This document shows positions 35,747-46,353 of a stretch of DNA of 64,000 nt, one piece after another (within the stretch, counting starts at the first letter, position 1; each line of letters begins with the position of its first letter). The notes under the pieces are model-generated. The model was not told the DNA's origin. It did not search any database and was given only the letters and a program-made list of their open reading frames with translations. A program made the position numbers and the translations under genes. The DNA comes from Lasiosphaeris hirsuta (Eukaryota; Ascomycota; Sordariomycetes; Sordariales; Lasiosphaeriaceae): the NCBI GenBank assembly GCA_030549175.1, contig JAUKUA010000003.1:2108001-2172000 (forward strand). The letters are read 5' to 3'.

Positions 35747-36372
35747 TGCTCCAGTGTCCAATGTCCAATGTGCCCTCAGAGCCACACAAGGACCCAAGAA
35801 TCCAAGTATACACTACGCATGTACAAGCAGCCACGGTCCACGGCCCATGGCGAGGAATGTGGAAGCGGTTTGGTTTTTTTCCTCTCTCCTTCTCCCCTGC
35901 AACCCTGTCTCCCTGGCCGCACCGGACCCTTTCTTTCCAACACCTTCGCCCTTCGCCCATCCATACCACGTCCGGCCTTGCAGCTTGAACAGCGAGGCCG
36001 AAACCCTTTCTGACCCTCCAAGGTCAGGCAGGCTGAAGCATCCCTGCGCGCACATATGACGCAGGCCATCAAAGCCAAAGTCATGGGCAAGCTCCGTTAA
36101 CACGCATCCTACTCGCACACAGCATGCCAAAGCGGCCTGGTGGCTCTCTCATTATTGTCTCCCTTTCCCACTCCACGCCGGCATGGCCAGATCGTCTACT
36201 CAAACTAGGTTTGATTATTTCTTCCGTTGTGCCATCCCTTCTCAGATCCTGGACTCCCAGATCCTCGTCAGCCCGCCAGCCTCTCTTCGTGGCTGCTCTT
36301 GCTCTTCCTACACCCACACCTACCACACGCCCTTCTTATTTATCATCATAGCCTCCCCATCCCCCCCCCCCC

Positions 36373-36380
36373 TATATACA
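36373..36380 (+). promoter_or_regulatory. TATA-like box before the gene at 36516
   Basis: TATATACA follows a poly-C run (to 36372) and lies about 135 bases before the ATG at 36516. The leader after it is pyrimidine-rich, as is common for expressed fungal genes. Confidence 0.4.
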
Positions 36381-36515
36381 TACCTTTATCAGGACTTTCT
36401 CACTTCAAGCTACCATCACCATATTTACCTCGGTAGCATCTTCTACCGAGTGTTCTCACTCTGCTTTTCCTTCCTCATATGTCCTGAGCCGCAGTGGCTC
36501 GCCGTCATCAAGATC

Positions 36516-37622
36516 ATGCCATCTCTACTGAGTACCAATAGCTATGTTGGTGTACCTCGTTCTTCACACGCCAATTACGCCGCCGCCAACGACGCCATGC
36601 TCGATGAGCTTTCCAGGCAACTTGTTGCCGCCAACTCAAGACGACTCTCGAGGGGATCCGGCAGCCAGCGGATAGGAAATGCTGCGAGGATAACCAAGCC
36701 TGGGAGTGCCAACAACAGCCCAAGATCGTCGATGCTGCAGTCAAGGAGGAGAACCTTGATCGGCGAGAGTCTCCAGGGCCGTTTTCACCCACAGCCGGTG
36801 GACAGCAACTATCTACCAACCCCGGCATCTGAGCTTCCCCAAGAGGCCATCTACGAGCGAGAAACGAGGCCAGCACGCCCTGTCAGCTGGCACCCAACAT
36901 CACATATGGTGCATCCGCAACCATACCCTCAACAGCAGGCGATGCCATACGCCTTCTCCCAATTTAACGATGCCGAGATCCTCGCGAGTCTCCACCACCT
37001 GCCCACAACTCCCGCGGTCTATTCTGGATATAACTCGCCCTCGTCAACCTTTTCCCCACTATCGCTCCCCTATCCAAGCCACGGTTCCCAACAATACCAC
37101 TCGCCTACCAACCGGTCGTTGCCCGCACAACAAGCTTCCGCATACCAGCCAACTCCTAGCTCGAGCCATAGCACAGTGGGCACGATGTCGGACATTGCTC
37201 ACCTGCCCGGCCCGAAAGCAGGAGAGGTGCTAGATTGGAACCCGTTCACTATTCAGGGTAGCTATGATCGATCAACCGCCCCACCCACCCCTGAAGATTT
37301 CGATCAAGCCCCAAGACCGGTTACCAAGGTAGCCAATGATGAGGACTCGATACCTTACCAGCCCCTCGAGGACGATGATGAGTCGGAGGGCGAGATCTTA
37401 TATGGCATGGGCCTTTACGATATGCCTGATAAGTCAGACGGGTCACTCCTGGACCTGCATAGATCAACGGTCTTTTCCCTACTCGGCAGCACGGGGGCCT
37501 ACCCTGAGCCTACCGGGAAGGGTCTGAAACTCGAGGACGCGTGGGAGCCTCCTGCGAGCGACGATTCCGAGAGCGATAACGATGGCGACGAGGATGCCGA
37601 TGGGGAAGATCAGGACCTGTAA
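36516..37622 (+). CDS. Acidic, Ser/Pro-rich protein of unknown function
   Basis: Single exon, 368 codons from ATG 36516 (the frame stays open upstream to 36183, but that part is pyrimidine-derived leader). It starts MPSLLSTNSYVGVPRSSHAN. A Ser/Arg-rich part (RRLSRGSGSQR, SMLQSRRRTLIGESLQGRF) is followed by Pro/Gln/Tyr-rich disorder, then a conserved-looking core: GEVLDWNPFTIQGSYDRST, APPTPEDF, DSIPYQPLEDDDESEGEIL, YGMGLYDMPDK. A C-terminal acidic tail (ESDNDGDEDADGEDQDL) ends the protein. No enzymatic motif and no signal peptide; likely a mostly disordered regulatory protein. It lies alone after nearly 10 kb without genes, a position typical of tightly regulated genes. Function unknown. Confidence 0.8.
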   Translation: MPSLLSTNSYVGVPRSSHANYAAANDAMLDELSRQLVAANSRRLSRGSGSQRIGNAARITKPGSANNSPRSSMLQSRRRTLIGESLQGRFHPQPVDSNYLPTPASELPQEAIYERETRPARPVSWHPTSHMVHPQPYPQQQAMPYAFSQFNDAEILASLHHLPTTPAVYSGYNSPSSTFSPLSLPYPSHGSQQYHSPTNRSLPAQQASAYQPTPSSSHSTVGTMSDIAHLPGPKAGEVLDWNPFTIQGSYDRSTAPPTPEDFDQAPRPVTKVANDEDSIPYQPLEDDDESEGEILYGMGLYDMPDKSDGSLLDLHRSTVFSLLGSTGAYPEPTGKGLKLEDAWEPPASDDSESDNDGDEDADGEDQDL

Positions 37623-38799
37623 AGAAACGAAACAAGAGCACAGAAGGCCTTTTTTTTTTCCCTTCCGATGCGAATTACTGCACGATTGTACGACTGGATG
37701 AGGTTTTGTTTACACGGAATACATGGGATGGATTAGAACTACTATTTATGGGACGATCTGCAGGCGACTGGAATGTACAATTGGGATACCCGGAATCTAG
37801 GCAAGGAATGGGGGTGTTTTGGCCTCGGCGGCTCTCAGGAAAGAGGATACCCGGGTTGTTTTTATTGCCCACTACGGTACGCAGCTGAAATCACAAGCTA
37901 GATTAGATGCCGCTATGTAAGATAAATCTTGCTCAAATAGATAAAATAATCTTGCACTCAAACAATGATTTGGGATCACAAATTAAGTGAGGGTGCAGTT
38001 GACTTCGAGGCGGAGGTGCTCAAACCGTGCTCAGGGGTGAACCACACAAAATGCACGGGCCAGCATCCGATCCGCCACCCAGGCCAACATTTTGTGTTGC
38101 GACCCTAGTACCTAGCTAGACCAAAGCTTTTGCGGGGTCCCAATCATGAGGAAGGCTGCCCGCATCAAATGCCTTTTTCCAACAGGTCCATCATCACTCA
38201 ATATCACATGCAGCTTTGGTTCCATAGGCCGGTCAGCAGGTTATCAAACAGGAGGGAGAGAAAAAACTTTAAGAAAAAAAACTAAATGTCATTCAGAAAC
38301 ATGCGATCAAATATTCAGATATTCCAACTATCCGTGGTGCTTTCAAATGTGAATGCAATTTCAAGTTCTCATCAACCTACTCTGTGGTTTCAAAAGAAAA
38401 CTAGCGATTAAGTTCAAATCTTTTACCTCCTCCTCCTTGATTTGATCTCGTGGTCATAGTCAAAATGATCCCAGACACCTCTGATTGGCTGATTCCAAGG
38501 AGCGAAAGATGTGTGGAGGTGGGGATGAAATGCCAAAACTGGAGATCCCAGACAAGTAGCTACCCCTCCATGCATATCTACCCCTCATCAGGGCCGTCAA
38601 ACAGCTCTTGAAGCCATTGGGCCGTTACCGGACCAAGCACGCTGTAAGAGTCAGCGGGTGTAAAGCTGCAGACGAAAAATTCGCATTGCAGATCGAACTG
38701 GGCAATTTTCTTCTATAATCTTAGGATCCCGTCACGAAGGAAGGGTACCTCAACAAACATATCGTCAAGCCCTGATCAAGCGGGATCTGTTTCGAGAAT
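37623..38799. other. Intergenic region
   Basis: About 1.2 kb between the unknown acidic protein and lys9. AT-richer than its surroundings, with 3' UTR-like T runs at the left and the lys9 promoter at the right. No gene seen. Confidence 0.55.
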
Positions 38800-40425
38800 G
38801 GCTTCCCAACAGTGAGATCGCCCTTCCTGGTCCCGCACCGCGGTCCAGCCACCCACCACCACCCCCTAGGTTGGGAGAGTGAGGGGGGAAACTAACCATT
38901 GATCACCAATTGTAGGAAGGTGCTTATGCTTGGAGCCGGCTTCGTCACGCGGCCGACTCTCGACATCCTGAGCGATGCCGACATTCATGTGACTGTTGGT
39001 GCGTTACGACCGACCACACTTCCTGCTTGGGGCGATTACTTGTTGACATAAGCCCCATAGCCTGCCGCACGACGGCATCTGCCGAGAAGCTCTCAGAGGG
39101 CGTCAAGAATGCGTACCCCGTCTCACTCGATGTGACTAACGAGCAGGCACTCGACGCCGAGGTGGCCAAGCATGATCTCGTCATCAGCTTGATCCCGTAC
39201 ACCTTCCACGCCACCATCATCAAGTCGGCCATCCGCAATAAGAAGAATGTCGTTACGACGAGCTACGTCTCGCCTGCCATGGTCGAGCTTGACCAGGCGG
39301 CCAAGGACGCCGGCATCACCGTCATGAACGAGATCGGTTTGGGTAGGTTTCTTCTCTAAGCGTTTCCCCACAGCTACGAACTAACCGACTCTCCAATGGA
39401 CCCCGGCATTGATCATCTATGTAAGAACCCGCCCAGGATGTGAACTGAGCACACCAGTACTAATCTTTCTAGACGCCATCAAGACCATTGACGAGGTGCA
39501 CAAGGCCGGCGGCAAGATCCTCAGCTTCCTGTCGTACTGTGGCGGCCTCCCGGCCCCCGAAGACTCGGACAATCCGCTCGGCTACAAGTTTTCGTGGTCC
39601 TCGCGCGGTGTGTTGCTCGCCCTGCGCAACGCAGGCAAGTGGTGGCAGGATGGCAAAGTCGTCGAGGTTGCCGGAAAGGACCTGATGAACCAGGCCAAAC
39701 CCTACTACATCTATCCGGGCTACGCCTTCGTGGCCTATCCCAACCGCGACTCTACCCCATACAAGGAGCGGTACAACATTCCCGAGGCACAGACCATCAT
39801 CCGTGGCACCTTGCGCTACCAGGGCTTTCCGCAGTTCATCAAGGTACTCGTCGACATTGGTTTCCTCGAGGAGACCGTCACAGAGATTCTGACGCGGCTA
39901 GTGGCATGGAAGGAGGCGACCAAGGAGATTGTCGGGGCGGCGTCAACGAGCACGGCGGACCTCGAGGCGGCCATCGCGGCCAAGGCGACGTTCGCATCGC
40001 CCGAGGAGAAGCAGCGAATCCTCAGCGGGCTTCGATGGATCGGGCTGTTCTCGGACGAGCAGATTACGCCCAAGGGCAACCCTCTCGACACGCTGTGTGC
40101 GACACTTGAGCGCAAGATGGAGTACGAGGAGGGCGAGCGCGATTTTGTCATGTTGCAGCACAAGTTTGAGATTGAGCACGCCGATGGCTCGCGCGAGACA
40201 CGCACCTCGACTCTGTGCGAGTATGGTGACCCGACCCCAGCCGGCTACTCGGCCATGGCTAAGCTGGTTGGTGTCCCGTGCGGCGTCGCCGTAAAGCAGG
40301 TCCTGAGCGGCCGCATCTCTGAAAAGGGTATTCTCGCACCCATGAGCGTCTCTCTCACGGAGCCGCTGATGGAGGAGCTCAAGGAGAAGTACGGAATTAC
40401 CATGGTGGAGAAGACCATCTCATAA
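38800..40425 (+). CDS. lys9: Saccharopine dehydrogenase (NADP+, L-glutamate-forming), saccharopine reductase
   Basis: Makes saccharopine from 2-aminoadipate semialdehyde and glutamate, the penultimate step of fungal lysine synthesis. Five exons, 38800-38813, 38916-38998, 39061-39342, 39400-39420 and 39473-40425, give 450 residues, the normal length. The start is MASQQKVLMLGAGFVTRPTL, a Rossmann NADP-binding motif. Then HDLVISLIPYTFHATIIKSA and NVVTTSYVSPAMVELDQAA. The 21-nt fourth exon supplies PGIDHLY of the conserved DPGIDHLYA motif. The large exon carries LSYCGGLPAPEDSDNPLGYKFSWS and the substrate-binding domain, ending MVEKTIS. The junction before the micro-exon has GG where AG is expected (see findings). 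All other splice sites are canonical. Identity is certain. Confidence 0.95.
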
Positions 40426-40988
40426 GAGGGGTGCGTCGCGAGGGTGATGGAGAGATAGGGCCTGGGCCGGATAGAGGGTAAACAAAAGTCAACCCAAAAG
40501 TCTGCACAGTAATGAATAGAATGGGCCGTTTCCCAGTAGCTGCCTGCAGGGCTTCCGATGCGAGCCTCAGAGTGAGTGAGACCAATGTCCAAAACAATAA
40601 AAACAAGGGAATAATTGGCTTGCCGCCAGCGGTTTGGTTACTGGGCCCTGAGCTTACCGATCATCGCCCGCAGATGGCCATGAGAGGCAATATATCCCAT
40701 GAGACTAGTGAGCCATTTCGAAATCAAAGTATGATATTACCGGCTCATCACAGCGTGTAAATGCGGACTATTTTGTTGTAGCTCGACATTTTGAGCGTGT
40801 TGTGTTGGCGTTTGGGTGCAGTCGGCGAGTTTTCCAGCGAGGCCCGCAAATTTTCATTCCTCCACCTTTTTTATCCTTTTATAGACTCTTCGTCGGCCAT
40901 AACCCACCATCTTATTGAACTTGAATCCTCAACACAGTCGCATAAACAGCACAAGAGATCTCATTAGAGGCGACGGCACGCCAAAAAA
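40426..40988. other. Intergenic region lys9 / las1
   Basis: About 560 bp holding the lys9 3' UTR and the las1 promoter, both genes on the plus strand. No gene. Confidence 0.55.
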
Positions 40989-42119
40989 ATGGTTCAATAC
41001 GTGTTCACGCCTTGGCGCGAACGCTCCGAGCTGCTCACCGTCCGCCAACATTTCTATCCCGAGCGCTACCCCCAGTCCCAGCAACCATCTTCACAACACC
41101 GCCAAGATGCCCGCCAAGATGCCGACGAGAGCGAGGAATCCCTGAAAATTCAGCTGCAGCGTCAGTTTGAAGACGATAACGGCACGGAACGCGACCAGAT
41201 CAGAAAACAGAAGCAGCATGCGGTCGCCCGCGTGTCGGTGTGGATGCAGCGCGGCCGGTGTCCCCACCTGGTCGAGTCGACGGCGCTGCTGACGGCCGCC
41301 ATCCTCAGTGACCGGCAGCTGAGCCTGGGGCTGGGGTCCGCTTTTGGGTCGTCGTCCGGGAGCTATGCCGTGAGGGCGGCTTATTCGGCGGCGTTTAGCC
41401 GTTTCGTCACCGGGCTCCTTGACAGTCACCAAGACAAAGCCCGCAAAATGTCCATGTACGGCGTTGCCAAGAGCGTCGGCCTGCCCGCGACGTTTGTCGA
41501 GCTCCGCCACCAGGCCACGCACGAGCAGCTGCCCTCGCTCACGCGCCTGCGCATCTCGGCCCAAAAGGCACTCGACTGGATCTGGCACTACTACTGGCGC
41601 CACCTGCCCGACATCACCCCCGTGGCTAGCGCCGAACCCGCATCCCCGGCCCAGGTCGAGGCGCCGCCGAGTGCGCAGGACGACGGCTGCCGTGAGGCGC
41701 TAGTGAGGTGTCTAGAGATGGAGGACCAGGGCGAGAGGGAGGCGCTGGTGGGGGAGGTGATGGGGATGTATGAGGTGGTGGAGGTCCTGACGGCGCTGGA
41801 TAAGATCACGGGGGCGACGACGCAGAGCGGGATACTCAGGAGGGCGTTTGCGTTGACGAGGGAGGTGATGGACAAGACAGGGGCGAATTCGGATCGCATG
41901 GAGGAGGATGGGGGGAGGCTGCCAAGGGATGTTGAGAGTGTCAGGGCAGAGCTAGGGAAAGCGTGGATGGAGGTGAAGGAGTTGGAGGTGGTTGACGGTG
42001 ACCAGGGGAGTGAGCAGCACGGGGAAGGGGATGAGATGGATGTCGAGGAGGATAGGCTGCCGAGTTGGTCTATGTATGACCAGGACACGTGGGTGCCCAA
42101 GCCGATTGGAGTTGTATGA
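40989..42119 (+). CDS. las1: Las1 pre-rRNA ITS2 endonuclease
   Basis: HEPN-fold ribonuclease that, with the kinase Grc3, cuts ITS2 during 60S ribosome maturation in the nucleolus. Single exon, 376 residues. The N terminus [24 protein letters not shown] matches the Las1 W-R-x-E-L-x-x-V start. A helical Las1 domain follows ([21 protein letters not shown], then [21 protein letters not shown]). The HEPN catalytic R-x4-H motif is in [16 protein letters not shown] at about residues 172-180. [16 protein letters not shown] follows. The C-terminal third is acidic and less conserved, and shorter than in many homologues. Start codon context is AAAAAATGG. Family identity is clear from the N-terminal domain. 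Confidence 0.9.
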   Translation: MVQYVFTPWRERSELLTVRQHFYPERYPQSQQPSSQHRQDARQDADESEESLKIQLQRQFEDDNGTERDQIRKQKQHAVARVSVWMQRGRCPHLVESTALLTAAILSDRQLSLGLGSAFGSSSGSYAVRAAYSAAFSRFVTGLLDSHQDKARKMSMYGVAKSVGLPATFVELRHQATHEQLPSLTRLRISAQKALDWIWHYYWRHLPDITPVASAEPASPAQVEAPPSAQDDGCREALVRCLEMEDQGEREALVGEVMGMYEVVEVLTALDKITGATTQSGILRRAFALTREVMDKTGANSDRMEEDGGRLPRDVESVRAELGKAWMEVKELEVVDGDQGSEQHGEGDEMDVEEDRLPSWSMYDQDTWVPKPIGVV

Positions 42120-42565
42120 ACTCGCTCTGCAATGGAATACCAAATACCCATATCCATGAGGCCCTCTATGTTTTCTCGGCTAGATGGGAAGCAAAAGGGG
42201 TAGCAAGGTGTGTTGATATGTGCGGTCATGTGACCGTGTGGAGCCGAATGAAGGCATGGAGCTATTGCCAAAATAACAGGCATAACGTCATAGTCCGTTA
42301 ACCCCATTAAGAGCTCCCATTAGCTACAGCACAAGCACATCGGCTGCAGCACGCCAGAGTCGGGCACTGTGATCCATAAGCCATCTCAAATTGGCTTTGC
42401 GGGGATTTTGCTCTTCCGTCCTCATGAACGCCCTCATTTTCAGACGGCCTCTTGTTCAGCGACACCTCAAGTCTTTTCTCGCGGTTCAGGTTCGACCCCC
42501 GCATCTAACAGCTGTCCGTTTCAAATGCTAAGACAGCTCTCTCACAGCGCGTCAACACCCGCACC
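42120..42565. other. Intergenic region las1 / glo2
   Basis: About 450 bp between two plus-strand genes. It includes the las1 3' end and the glyoxalase II promoter. A TTCGACCCCC string at about 42491 resembles a tRNA T-arm, but no stem fits. Confidence 0.5.
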
Positions 42566-43807
42566 ATGCATATCCAATCGATCCCCATGTGTATGTCTCA
42601 TCGCTGTTCTTTTTTGTATGGCTACCTAAGGAACTGATGGCTGTGGAATCTAGGGGTGGGAAAGAGTGACAACTATGCCTACCTCGTTATTGATGAGAAA
42701 ACCAAGGAGGCCGTCATCATCGATCCCGCTCATCCGGCAGAGTGAGTATCTCAACCGAATCGGACTCAGCAAACCACAGAAGCTCACATAGCACCTATAC
42801 AGAGTAACTCCTGTCCTCAAAAAGGCCCTCCAAGACGGCGCCATCAACCTGACCGCCATCGTCAATACGCACCAGTTCGTCCCCCCCCCCAAACCTCACT
42901 CTACCCCTCAACCTTACAAACACAATCTCCAGCCACTGGGACCACGCCGGCGGCAACACCGAACTTGTAAGCCCCCCTCCTCACCACCACCAACCCTCTC
43001 ATCCTAACCTCGCCCCTAGCTCACTGACCTCGGTCTCCCCCTCGACATTATCGGCGGCAAAGACTGCCAAAAGGTCAGCCGGACGCCCAAGGACGGCGAG
43101 AGCTTCACCATCGGCAGCATTGCCGTCAAGGCGCTGTATACGCCATGTCACACGCAGGACAGCATTTGTTGGTTCATGCAGGATGGCGATCAGAAGGTCG
43201 TGTTTACGGGAGATACCCTGTTCCACGGCGGTGAGCTTCTCTCTCGTCCCGTCCGGGTGATATGGGCTAATGGTTTGGGGGTGCAGGGTGTGGCAAGTTC
43301 TTTGAGGGCACGGGGGACGAGATGCATAAAGCGCTGAACGTCACGTTGGGGGCTCTGCCAGACGATACGCTGGTCTTCGTAAGTAGTTTAGCCCCGCTGA
43401 TGAGATTTTGTCTTGCTAATGCCCTGGGGGTAGCCGGGTCATGAGTACACCAAGTCTAATGTCAGGTTTGCCCTGTCAGTGTCCAAGAGTGATGCCGTGA
43501 GGGATTTGGATGCCTTTGCGGACAAGCACAAGGAAACCCAGGGCAGGTTTACCATTGGCGATGAGAAGGTGGGTGGAGCCCTTGCCAAAACAAGATATTA
43601 TTTTTCTTCCGTGCTGACTGAGATGCAACACAGAAACACAATGTCTTTATGAGGCCTCAGGTGAGATGCTTATGGGTTACCGACTTACAAACCGTACAAC
43701 GGCTAACTGACACGATGCAGGACCCGGAAATCCAAAAGGCCACGGGCGAAACGGACCCGGTTGCTATTATGACAAAGCTCAGAGAACTGAAAAACAATTT
43801 CAAGTGA
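42566..43807 (+). CDS. glo2: Hydroxyacylglutathione hydrolase (glyoxalase II)
   Basis: Metallo-beta-lactamase-fold hydrolase that releases D-lactate and glutathione from S-lactoylglutathione, the second step of methylglyoxal detoxification. Nine exons: 42566-42590, 42654-42741, 42803-42874, 42933-42966, 43020-43230, 43287-43378, 43434-43568, 43634-43660 and 43721-43807, together 256 residues. The start [20 protein letters not shown] fits the family. The metal site THHHWDHAGG is assembled across an intron. Further ligands are in [11 protein letters not shown] (His), [18 protein letters not shown] (Asp), and PGHEYTKSN (His). The C-terminal part ([18 protein letters not shown]) is the glutathione-binding domain typical of the HAGH C-terminal region. 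All introns are GT-AG and 47-64 nt long. No mitochondrial presequence, so probably cytosolic. Very intron-dense for its length. Confidence 0.96.
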
Positions 43808-44966
43808 GTGGGGGGACCTGGAATGGCTTGTGCCAAGGAGAGTATTGAAGGGATTGATGTTGATTGGTCTGGCGTGGTTGCAGAGACGTGCCTTTGGGTG
43901 CTGTCGCCAATCCTCACCTCTAGGATCAAGTGTATTTACGAAAACTTGAGAGTGTGGTGTGACGTGATACCTACCAAGGAGAGCAACACAGAAAAAAACC
44001 CCTCAGCTGTATCTTGACCTTCCAATAATAAGCGCCGTGTTAGACGGAGATGCAACGGGGCCAGTAATCAGCTGAGGCATAGTATCGGCTTCCCCTAACT
44101 GTCGATACAGAGCCCATATCGTCGGCAAGTGCAAACTCCCGGAGGAGTCGTGACACGAGCAGATTAAAGCCTACAGTTGCAAGACCCTTGGACAATCAAT
44201 ACCCCGGTTCGCTCGAGACTTTCAGGTTGCTACTACAGCTGCTCGACCGCTTCGTACATTACGTTCAACGTATTCACCAAACTAAATAGATCAAACAGAC
44301 TCACTGTGTGCTAGTCAATGCAAAGCATGATTGTTGAGATGTTTCCACAAGCCAACGCCATCAAGACTATTGAAAGACCAAGATGAATTGCAACTTGACG
44401 GACCCGTGCATCTGTGAATATGCAGGAGTATGGGGATTGCTCTGGCTCCAGTGTCCACACCTACTCGCCCTGGATAGTTGGAGGCGGCAGGCTCTAGCAA
44501 AATATTGAAGCTGTGTTGGGAAAGTGGAAAAGGTGAGGGCTGAAGACAAAGATGTACCGGAATGGTATATAATAGGCAATGCGACAAAGAAGACTTCTCT
44601 TTTCTCATGTATTACCGCCAAAGCAATGACACTTCAATGGCTGCCTGGAGTAGGCCGGCAGAGGCAGAGCACGTTGTTGCTGTTGCTGAAGACATCTGCA
44701 GTCAACTGATGCAGGAAGGAAAAGGGTGACCAGGAATATTTTTGAACGATTATATTATAGCCGAAACCATCACGTGAGCAGGCGGCAGATTGGCGCCGCA
44801 ACATCAAACCCCACCCGCATTGTGGTGCCTCAAGATCCACCCACGCCAACCCTCGCCATCTCCACTCGAGCTGCTGGGGCCCCGTTGATCGACCAGAGCC
44901 GCATCATCGCAAAAAAGCCGAGATAGCGCCTTTCCAGGCGAGGCGATAGAGCCAAGGCAACAAGAT
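43808..44966. other. Intergenic region
   Basis: About 1.16 kb between glo2 and the EF-hand gene, both on the plus strand. Open frames are short. The right end carries the EF-hand gene promoter and 5' leader. Nothing else is seen. Confidence 0.55.
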
Positions 44967-45701
44967 ATGGTAAGCTGTCACTACAATACCCCGAAACGGA
45001 CGGTCTATCTAACATCCTCCTCTCAGCCAGCCAAGCGCCGCCCGGCGACGGCCGCCGACCCCGGCGCATCCTCGTCGACCGCTGCCCCCAAGGCGCGTCA
45101 ATCGAAGCTCGCCAAGGAGCACAACATCACGACGCAGGATGAAGCCGAGATCAAGGAGGCCTTCAGCCTGTTCGCCGAGCCCATGAAAGGCGAGAAGGAG
45201 GGCGTCATCCCCATCAGCGACGTGCGCCGCGCCATGATGTTTGTTCCCCCGGTCCTCGCCCCCAAACTCCCGACAACTAACTGACACAAAACCCCAACCC
45301 CCTACAGCGCCCTCGGCATCCCCCCGACCGACAAGGCCGAGCTCTCCGAGTTCACATCCATCCTCGACCCCGACGACGAGGGCTTCACCACCTACCCCTC
45401 CTTTGTCGCCATCTGCGCGCTCAAGCTGCACAGCCGCAGCCGCCCCGGCGAGGAAGCGCACCTGCGTGAGGTGGACGAAGCCTTCTCGCTGTTCACCGGC
45501 GCCGGCGGCAGCGGCAGCGGGGCCGACGCTATCACCCTCACGCACCTTAAGCGCGTCGCGGCGCTACTACGCGAGGATGGCATTAGCGACGAGCTACTAC
45601 GGGACATGATACTAGAGGCGAACGGGGGCGCGGGCGTGGGTAGGGGGGTGAAGAAAGACGAGTTTGATGGGGTCATGAAGAGGGCTGGTGTTTGGAGGTG
45701 A
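44967..45701 (+). CDS. EF-hand protein (calmodulin/centrin-like superfamily)
   Basis: Three exons: 44967-44969 (the ATG alone), 45027-45238 and 45308-45701; 202 residues. A basic N terminus (PAKRRPATAADPGAS, then KARQSKLAKE) precedes paired EF-hands. The first reads EAEIKEAFSLF...GVIPISDVRRAMIALGI, and its partner has the loop DPDDEGFTTYPSFVAI. A second pair has REVDEAFSLF...ITLTHLKRVAALL and a Gly-rich final segment. The loops are poor: in DPDDEGFTTYPS position 12 is Ser instead of Glu, and the first loop lacks the Asp ligands, so calcium binding is doubtful. The ATG-only first exon is followed by GTAAGC...CTCTCAG. The middle intron has a weak GTTTGT donor but joins the frame cleanly. The family is clear; the specific role (centrin-like, motor light chain or other) is not. 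Confidence 0.83.
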
Positions 45702-46353
45702 TGCGACCCTTTTTTGTCTGACTCGCTTCCGGTTGGAGGGGCGAATAAGGAATGAGCCGGTGTTGCGCGTGGTTTCTATCACGACGATATACGCGGCTAG
45801 AAAATGGCGCGGGGTTGGGGAGTTGGGTCACGGTGGCCATATCAGCCCAAAACAACCGCAGACTGAAACTCTAGCAGCAGGACGCTCGATGAAAATGCCG
45901 CGGATCCTGCGGCCAACATAAGCCATGTTTGTCATCTTGGCCAGTCTCACTTGGAACTTGGGCTTTCCTCAGAGAACACATACACATCACCTCCGACACC
46001 CCAGGGGTTGGAAAGAGTCAACAGGCTCTAAATATATAATAAGCCCATAAACTCTGCTAAAGAAGCAAGGCTACCCGCCATCGGGCCGTTGGCCGTTACC
46101 TGACGCCATAAACAATGCAAACCCACTTAAAGTAAATCCCTTAGATGCCGCCGCGTGATGAATCGCCTCTTACTAGTCCGCATGCGCTCCGCTTGCCTGT
46201 ACCTAATCCTTATACCTTATTGCCTAAAGTTCATCAAACAGGTCTTTGCGATATCTCTCTCCCGCGTGTCCTGCTTTCTCCCTACGGCCTGTTAAATTTT
46301 TTGAAAGCACACACTCATGCCACCCCCTATTCCCTCGTCATGCACTTCCGCAC
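45702..46353. other. Convergent intergenic region
   Basis: About 650 bp between the EF-hand and eIF4E 3' ends. No gene; 3' UTR-like sequence on both sides. Confidence 0.55.

Larger units (their letters stand above)
26642..36515. other. Gene-free region of nearly 10 kb
   Basis: No credible gene on either strand. Open frames up to about 300 codons occur (34137-35066 plus strand) but are Pro/Arg/Cys-rich, overlap equally long antisense frames and show no domain, as expected from GC-rich non-coding DNA. The region carries short tandem repeats (26865-26900), poly-G (near 29325), CA repeats (35721-35746), and many scattered TACGTA/GGTACCT-like words. No transposon ends, no tRNA and no RIP-like AT bias were noticed. 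Its 3' end is the leader of the gene at 36516, so part of it may be a long promoter or hold non-coding transcripts. Confidence 0.55.

Noticed and set aside
42475..42515. tRNA-like T-arm string (GGTTCGACCCCCGC)
   Set aside because: The bases on both sides do not pair as a T stem and no anticodon arm fits upstream.
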